Below are positions 60,957 to 64,000 of a stretch of DNA of 64,000 bases, in pieces; within the stretch, counting starts at the first letter, position 1, and every line of letters starts with the position of its first letter. Made by a program: the position numbers and the translations under genes. The stretch comes from Microbacterium caowuchunii (GTDB taxonomy: Bacteria; Actinomycetota; Actinomycetes; Actinomycetales; Microbacteriaceae): the NCBI RefSeq assembly GCF_008727755.1, contig NZ_CP044231.1, positions 372,001 to 436,000 on the forward strand, in the 5' to 3' direction. The notes under the pieces were generated by a model that was not told the origin of the DNA, did no database searches, and saw only the letters and a program-made list of their open reading frames with translations.

Positions 60957-61580
60957 ATGGCCACCGCGTACGACCAGTCCCGTTACCAGATCCGTTTCGA
61001 GTGGGGGACGGACGGCCTCGCCCGTCTCGCCCCGTCGGACGTCGTGGTGGTCGTCGACGTGCTCTCGTACTCCTCGGCGACGACGGATGCGGTGGCGAAG
61101 GGCGACCGGGTGGACCTCTCCGCCGGTGTCGCGACCGGGGCGGAGGGCGCGCTCGTCGCCCGGGCCGCGGCCGCGGGCGGCGCGCGGGTGCTGCTGGGTT
61201 CGCTCCGCAACGCCACCGCGGTCGCCCGTGAGGTGCTCGCCGAGCAGCAGCGGCGTGGTGCGCGGACCTCGGTCGCGGTCATCGCCGCGGGCGAGCAGGC
61301 GGATGCGGGTCTGCGTTTCGCCGTGGAGGACCAGCTCGGCGCCGGGGCGGTCATCGACGCCCTCGGCGTGCTCGGCCTCGACCACACCTCGCCGGAGGCG
61401 GCGGCGTCCGGCGAGGCCTTCCGGGGGCTTCGGCTCGCCGTCCGCCATCTCCTGACCGCGAGCGGCTCGGGCCAGGCGCTCCTCGACGCCGGAGGGCGGG
61501 ACGAGGCGCTCGCCGCCGCGCAGCTCGACGCGGAGACCGCGGTCCCGGTCCTCGCGCACGGCGTGTTCGGCCCTGCCTGA
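60957..61580 (+). CDS. 2-phosphosulfolactate phosphatase (ComB) family protein
   Basis: A 207-residue protein of the ComB family. VVVVDVLSYSSATTDAVAKG and GGARVLLGSLRNATAVAREVL match the family's Asp- and Ser-rich phosphatase region. In archaea ComB acts in coenzyme M synthesis; in actinobacteria without that coenzyme the substrate is unknown. ATG 60957 lies 6 bases after TACGCT. No operon partner. Confidence 0.8.
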   Translation: MATAYDQSRYQIRFEWGTDGLARLAPSDVVVVVDVLSYSSATTDAVAKGDRVDLSAGVATGAEGALVARAAAAGGARVLLGSLRNATAVAREVLAEQQRRGARTSVAVIAAGEQADAGLRFAVEDQLGAGAVIDALGVLGLDHTSPEAAASGEAFRGLRLAVRHLLTASGSGQALLDAGGRDEALAAAQLDAETAVPVLAHGVFGPA

Positions 61581-61593
61581 CCGGCGGCGCGCC

Positions 61594-62082
61594 TCAGCGC
61601 GGGGTCATCGCTGCGAGACGCTCGGCCCTCGTGATCTCCCGCCGCGTCCACGTGAAGACGTGCTGCGGGTCGAAGCGGGGCGCGCAGCGTGCGCACGAGG
61701 TCGTGCGGGTCGCCCGGCGGTGCCGGTAGGCGACGTGCCCGGCGGGGCAGACCCCCACCCACGGGGCGAGCTCGTTGGCCGTCTCGCCGTGGTGCGTGGT
61801 GCCGCCGACGTAGCCGAGCTCGCGGGCGACCCGTTTCCATGCCGGGCCGTGTCCCGCCGCGGATCCCGCCATCGCGTGGGCCACCTCGTGCAGCAGCGTC
61901 TGGTGGTTGGTCTCGTCGTCGTAGCGGGCGGCCAGGTAGCGCGAGAGGCTGATCCGCTTGCGGCCGTAGTCGCACAGACCCGCCCGACGCTTCGCGTTGT
62001 CGAAACCGAACGTCCACGACGGGTCGAGGTGGAGCGTGATCAGCGCGTCGGCCCAGACGCGGATGCGGTGCAGATCCGACAT
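61594..62082 (-). CDS. SprT-like zinc metalloprotease-domain protein
   Basis: A 162-residue SprT-like protein. The zinc-binding HExxH is LLHEVAHAMAG (His65, Glu66, His69). A C-terminal zinc-ribbon-like CPAGH...CARC gives a second metal site. This matches SprT/Spartan-type domains that act on DNA-associated proteins in eukaryotes; the bacterial role is unclear. ATG 62082 lies 6 bases after TACCCT. The neighbour gene upstream is TPR-like. Confidence 0.85.
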   Translation of the reverse strand: MSDLHRIRVWADALITLHLDPSWTFGFDNAKRRAGLCDYGRKRISLSRYLAARYDDETNHQTLLHEVAHAMAGSAAGHGPAWKRVARELGYVGGTTHHGETANELAPWVGVCPAGHVAYRHRRATRTTSCARCAPRFDPQHVFTWTRREITRAERLAAMTPR

Positions 62083-62088
62083 GACGCG

Positions 62089-62094
62089 AGGGTA
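62089..62094 (-). promoter_or_regulatory. -10 element, leaderless start at 62082
   Basis: TACCCT on the minus strand ends 6 bases before ATG 62082. No Shine-Dalgarno sequence. Confidence 0.6.
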
Positions 62095-62111
62095 GCCCCG
62101 GTCCCCGACAC

Positions 62112-62639
62112 TCAGCCGGCGACGACCGAGGCGACCCGCCGGCGGTCCACGGCGTCGATCGCCAGCAGGGTGGATTCGAGCTCCTCCTCGGTGGCGCCCG
62201 CCTGCTGCCGCAGGAAGAGGGCGCGCTTGAAGTCCGCCCGGCCGCCGTCGAGGTCCTGGTCGTCGAGGCGCACCTTGCCGCGGTGCTGGTAGGCGAAGGC
62301 GGCGATACCGGCCCAGCCCTGCCCCTCGGCCTCCTCGGCGCAGGCGGTGAGCTCCTGCTCGGCGGCGGCGAGCTGCCCGCGCTCCTGGTTGATCGTGGCG
62401 TGCAGGATGCGGGCGCGCAGCAGATCCTTGCGGGTCCCGGCCATCCGGGCGGTGCGCACCGACTGGTCGGAGACGACGAGCGCGTCGTCGAGTTCGCCGG
62501 TCACCTTGAGCAGCCACACCCGCTCGAGCAGCGCCGGCAGGCTGCGCTGGTTGCCGATCTCCTCGAGGCGCTCTCGGCACTCGCGCACATCGACGATCTC
62601 GCGCAACGTGTCCGGGTGGTACCCCCTGATGAAGCTCAC
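62112..62639 (-). CDS. TPR-like helical protein
   Basis: A 175-residue all-helical protein with tetratricopeptide-like A/B helix pairs: LPALLERVWLLKVTGELDDA, LLRARILHATINQERGQLAA and FAYQHRGKVRLDDQDLDGGR. No catalytic motif. GTG 62639 has GGAGGG six bases upstream. Probably a protein-binding scaffold. It is not in an overlap with its neighbours. Confidence 0.75.
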   Translation of the reverse strand: MSFIRGYHPDTLREIVDVRECRERLEEIGNQRSLPALLERVWLLKVTGELDDALVVSDQSVRTARMAGTRKDLLRARILHATINQERGQLAAAEQELTACAEEAEGQGWAGIAAFAYQHRGKVRLDDQDLDGGRADFKRALFLRQQAGATEEELESTLLAIDAVDRRRVASVVAG

Positions 62640-62752
62640 GATTCTCCCTCCGCACTCAGCCCTTCCAGTGTGCAGCCCACCTCGTCCGCCCGGGGCATCC
62701 CACGCCGATGCGACCGCCCGTCCTGTCCGATCGGGACGTCGCAGGGGCCGTC

Positions 62753-63619
62753 TCAGCGCTCGAAGACGGAGGCGGCGGGCTTGGGGGAGGGGGTGGCGTC
62801 CGCATCCGTGGCGGGGGTCGCCCCGCGCACGAAGTCGTCGAGCTCCTCGCCGTGCGCGACCTTCGCGGGATGCGGGCCTGCCGCCATCAGGCGCGGCAGC
62901 CACTCCATCGGCAGCGGCGCCTGGGATGCGGCGATCACGAGGTTCCCGAACCGCCGCCCCTTGAGGGTCTGGACCTCGGCGAGCAGGATGACCTCACCGA
63001 GGACGGCCCGGACCGTGGCGACCTGGCGGCGGGCGAAGGCCAGGCCCGACCCGTCGGCGACGTTCACCAGGAGGACTCCGTCGGGGGCCAGGAGCTCCGC
63101 CGCCGCGCGGTAGAACTCCACGGTGGTCAGATGAGCGGGGGTCTGCGCCCCCGCGTACACGTCGGAGACGAGCAGATCGACCTTGCCGTGGAGCGCGGCG
63201 GGGAGTCGTCCGAGTCCTTCCCTGGCGTCGCCGATGCGGACCCGGATGGCGGCGCCCCGGGGAAGGGGCAGCTCGGCTCGGACGAGCTCGACGAGCGCGG
63301 GCTCCAGCTCGATGACCTGCTGACGCGAACCGGGTCGGGTGTGCTCGACGTAGCGGGGGATGGTCAGCGCCCCTGCGCCGAGGTGGACGGCGGTCAGGGG
63401 CTGGCCCGGCATCCGGAGCCGGTCGATCACCGCACCCATGCGCGTCACGTACTCGAAGTGGAGATGCGTCGGGTCGTCCAGGTCGACGTGCGACTGCGGG
63501 GTTCCGGCGACCTCGAGCTCGTAGCCGCTTGTGAACCCGGAGGGGACGACGCGGGCGACGGATCCGTCCGAGAGTCGCGCCTCCGGTCGGGGGACCTCTT
63601 CGCGTCGCGCCCGTGCCAT
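62753..63619 (-). CDS. spermidine-synthase-like methyltransferase-fold protein
   Basis: A 288-residue protein with a Rossmann-like aminopropyl/methyltransferase fold: AVHLGAGALTIPRYV, QVIELEPALVELVRAE and DLLVSDVYAGAQTPAHL. The spermidine-synthase Asp pair is partly kept, but the SAM/decarboxylated SAM pocket is not fully that of SpeE, so the polyamine role is not certain. ATG 63619 is 6 bases after TACGGT. Confidence 0.85.
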   Translation of the reverse strand: MARARREEVPRPEARLSDGSVARVVPSGFTSGYELEVAGTPQSHVDLDDPTHLHFEYVTRMGAVIDRLRMPGQPLTAVHLGAGALTIPRYVEHTRPGSRQQVIELEPALVELVRAELPLPRGAAIRVRIGDAREGLGRLPAALHGKVDLLVSDVYAGAQTPAHLTTVEFYRAAAELLAPDGVLLVNVADGSGLAFARRQVATVRAVLGEVILLAEVQTLKGRRFGNLVIAASQAPLPMEWLPRLMAAGPHPAKVAHGEELDDFVRGATPATDADATPSPKPAASVFER

Positions 63620-63625
63620 GTCCCC

Positions 63626-63631
63626 ACCGTA
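63626..63631 (-). promoter_or_regulatory. -10 element, leaderless start at 63619
   Basis: TACGGT on the minus strand ends 6 bases before ATG 63619. Confidence 0.6.
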
Positions 63632-63684
63632 ACCCGGCCCGGAGCGCACGGTGTCATGCACGCCCGGCCCGCCGGACCCGGCGA

Positions 63685-63690
63685 TACCGT
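63685..63690 (+). promoter_or_regulatory. -10 element, leaderless start at 63697
   Basis: TACCGT ends 6 bases before ATG 63697, back to back with the divergent promoter at 63626-63631. Confidence 0.6.
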
Positions 63691-63696
63691 GGGACC

Positions 63697-64000
63697 ATGC
63701 GCGAGATCGACCTCAACGCGGACCTCGGCGAGACGGTCGACGGGGTTCCCGCGGCCGACGACGAGGCGATGTTCGCGATCGTCTCCAGCGCCAACGTCGC
63801 CTGCGGCGGGCATGCGGGCGACGAGACCGCCATGCGTGAGGCCGTGCGCAGGGCGTCGCGGTTCGGCGTCGCGCTCGGCGCGCATCCCTCGTACCCGGAC
63901 CGCGCCGGCTTCGGTCGCGTCGTCCTGGACATCCCGCCGGACGAGGTGCGCCGCAGCGTGGCCGCCCAGCTCGCCTCTCTCGTCGCCGCGGGTGCGCAGG
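63697..64000 (+). CDS. pxpA: 5-oxoprolinase subunit A (LamB/YcsF family), cut by window edge
   Basis: The first 101 codons of a LamB/YcsF protein. MREIDLNADLGETVDG is the family opening, and SSANVACGGHAGDETAMREA with GAHPSYPDRAGFGR are its signatures. PxpA with PxpB/C hydrolyses 5-oxoproline to glutamate. Genes for the partner subunits would lie beyond the window. The frame is open to base 64000. Confidence 0.93.
   Translation, partial: MREIDLNADLGETVDGVPAADDEAMFAIVSSANVACGGHAGDETAMREAVRRASRFGVALGAHPSYPDRAGFGRVVLDIPPDEVRRSVAAQLASLVAAGAQ

Overview
The window is high-GC chromosomal DNA with dense, mostly intact actinobacterial genes. Gene content, frequent GTG starts, coordinate-overlapping operons and many promoters without a 5' leader point to Microbacteriaceae, most likely a Microbacterium-like soil or plant-associated bacterium. 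I see no rRNA, tRNA, CRISPR array, integrase, transposase or phage gene. No stretch longer than 300 bases lacks a gene; the first 122 bases hold nothing I can assign.

Layout. 0-7 kb: alanine dehydrogenase, an F420-type oxidoreductase, coaBC, a TANGO2/NRDE-like protein followed by a decapitated DUF1304 gene, two divergent paralogous small proteins, a small TTG-start protein and a class III aminotransferase. 7-14 kb: a glycoside-uptake operon (lipoprotein, two permeases, GH3 beta-glucosidase) divergent from its LacI regulator. 14-18 kb: xylose locus (ROK repressor divergent from xylA-xylB) ending in a degenerate RelA/SpoT-type gene. 18-27 kb: CPA2-type antiporter, a coupled unknown gene, and glgX-treY-treZ, which makes trehalose from glycogen. 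27-31 kb: TspO-related protein, GATase, an HTH-less LysR effector-domain protein, a left-handed beta-helix protein, aquaporin, then nei coupled to lhr. 31-42 kb: lhr, a DUF222/HNH protein, an ABC-F ATPase with a structured leader, an esterase, a Nudix-like protein coupled to a membrane AlbA_2 protein, and threonine aldolase.

42-56 kb: DUF6421 protein, then a long minus-strand catabolic operon running nitrilase/beta-ureidopropionase, dihydropyrimidinase, LLM oxidoreductase, permease, ATPase, permease, NMT1-like lipoprotein, beta-amino-acid transaminase, methylmalonate/malonate-semialdehyde dehydrogenase. A MocR (GntR plus aminotransferase fold) regulator is divergent to it. Together these genes can import a cyclic ureide or pyrimidine-like compound, open the ring, remove the carbamoyl group, transaminate the beta-amino acid and make acetyl- or propionyl-CoA. 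The usual dihydropyrimidine dehydrogenase is absent from the window, and an F420-type LLM enzyme sits in its place in the operon.

56-64 kb: a NarL-type two-component system with an ABC exporter of MacB/FtsX type, then SRPBCC, ComB-like, SprT-like, TPR-like, spermidine-synthase-like genes and the 5' end of a 5-oxoprolinase subunit A (pxpA) gene cut by the window edge.

The most notable signals are: (1) a repeated promoter layout, TANNNT followed by 6-8 bases and then the start codon, at sixteen gene starts, implying widespread leaderless mRNAs; (2) the LLM enzyme in the pyrimidine-type operon; (3) two decayed genes (RelA/SpoT-like, DUF1304); (4) alternative hairpins ahead of the ABC-F gene.
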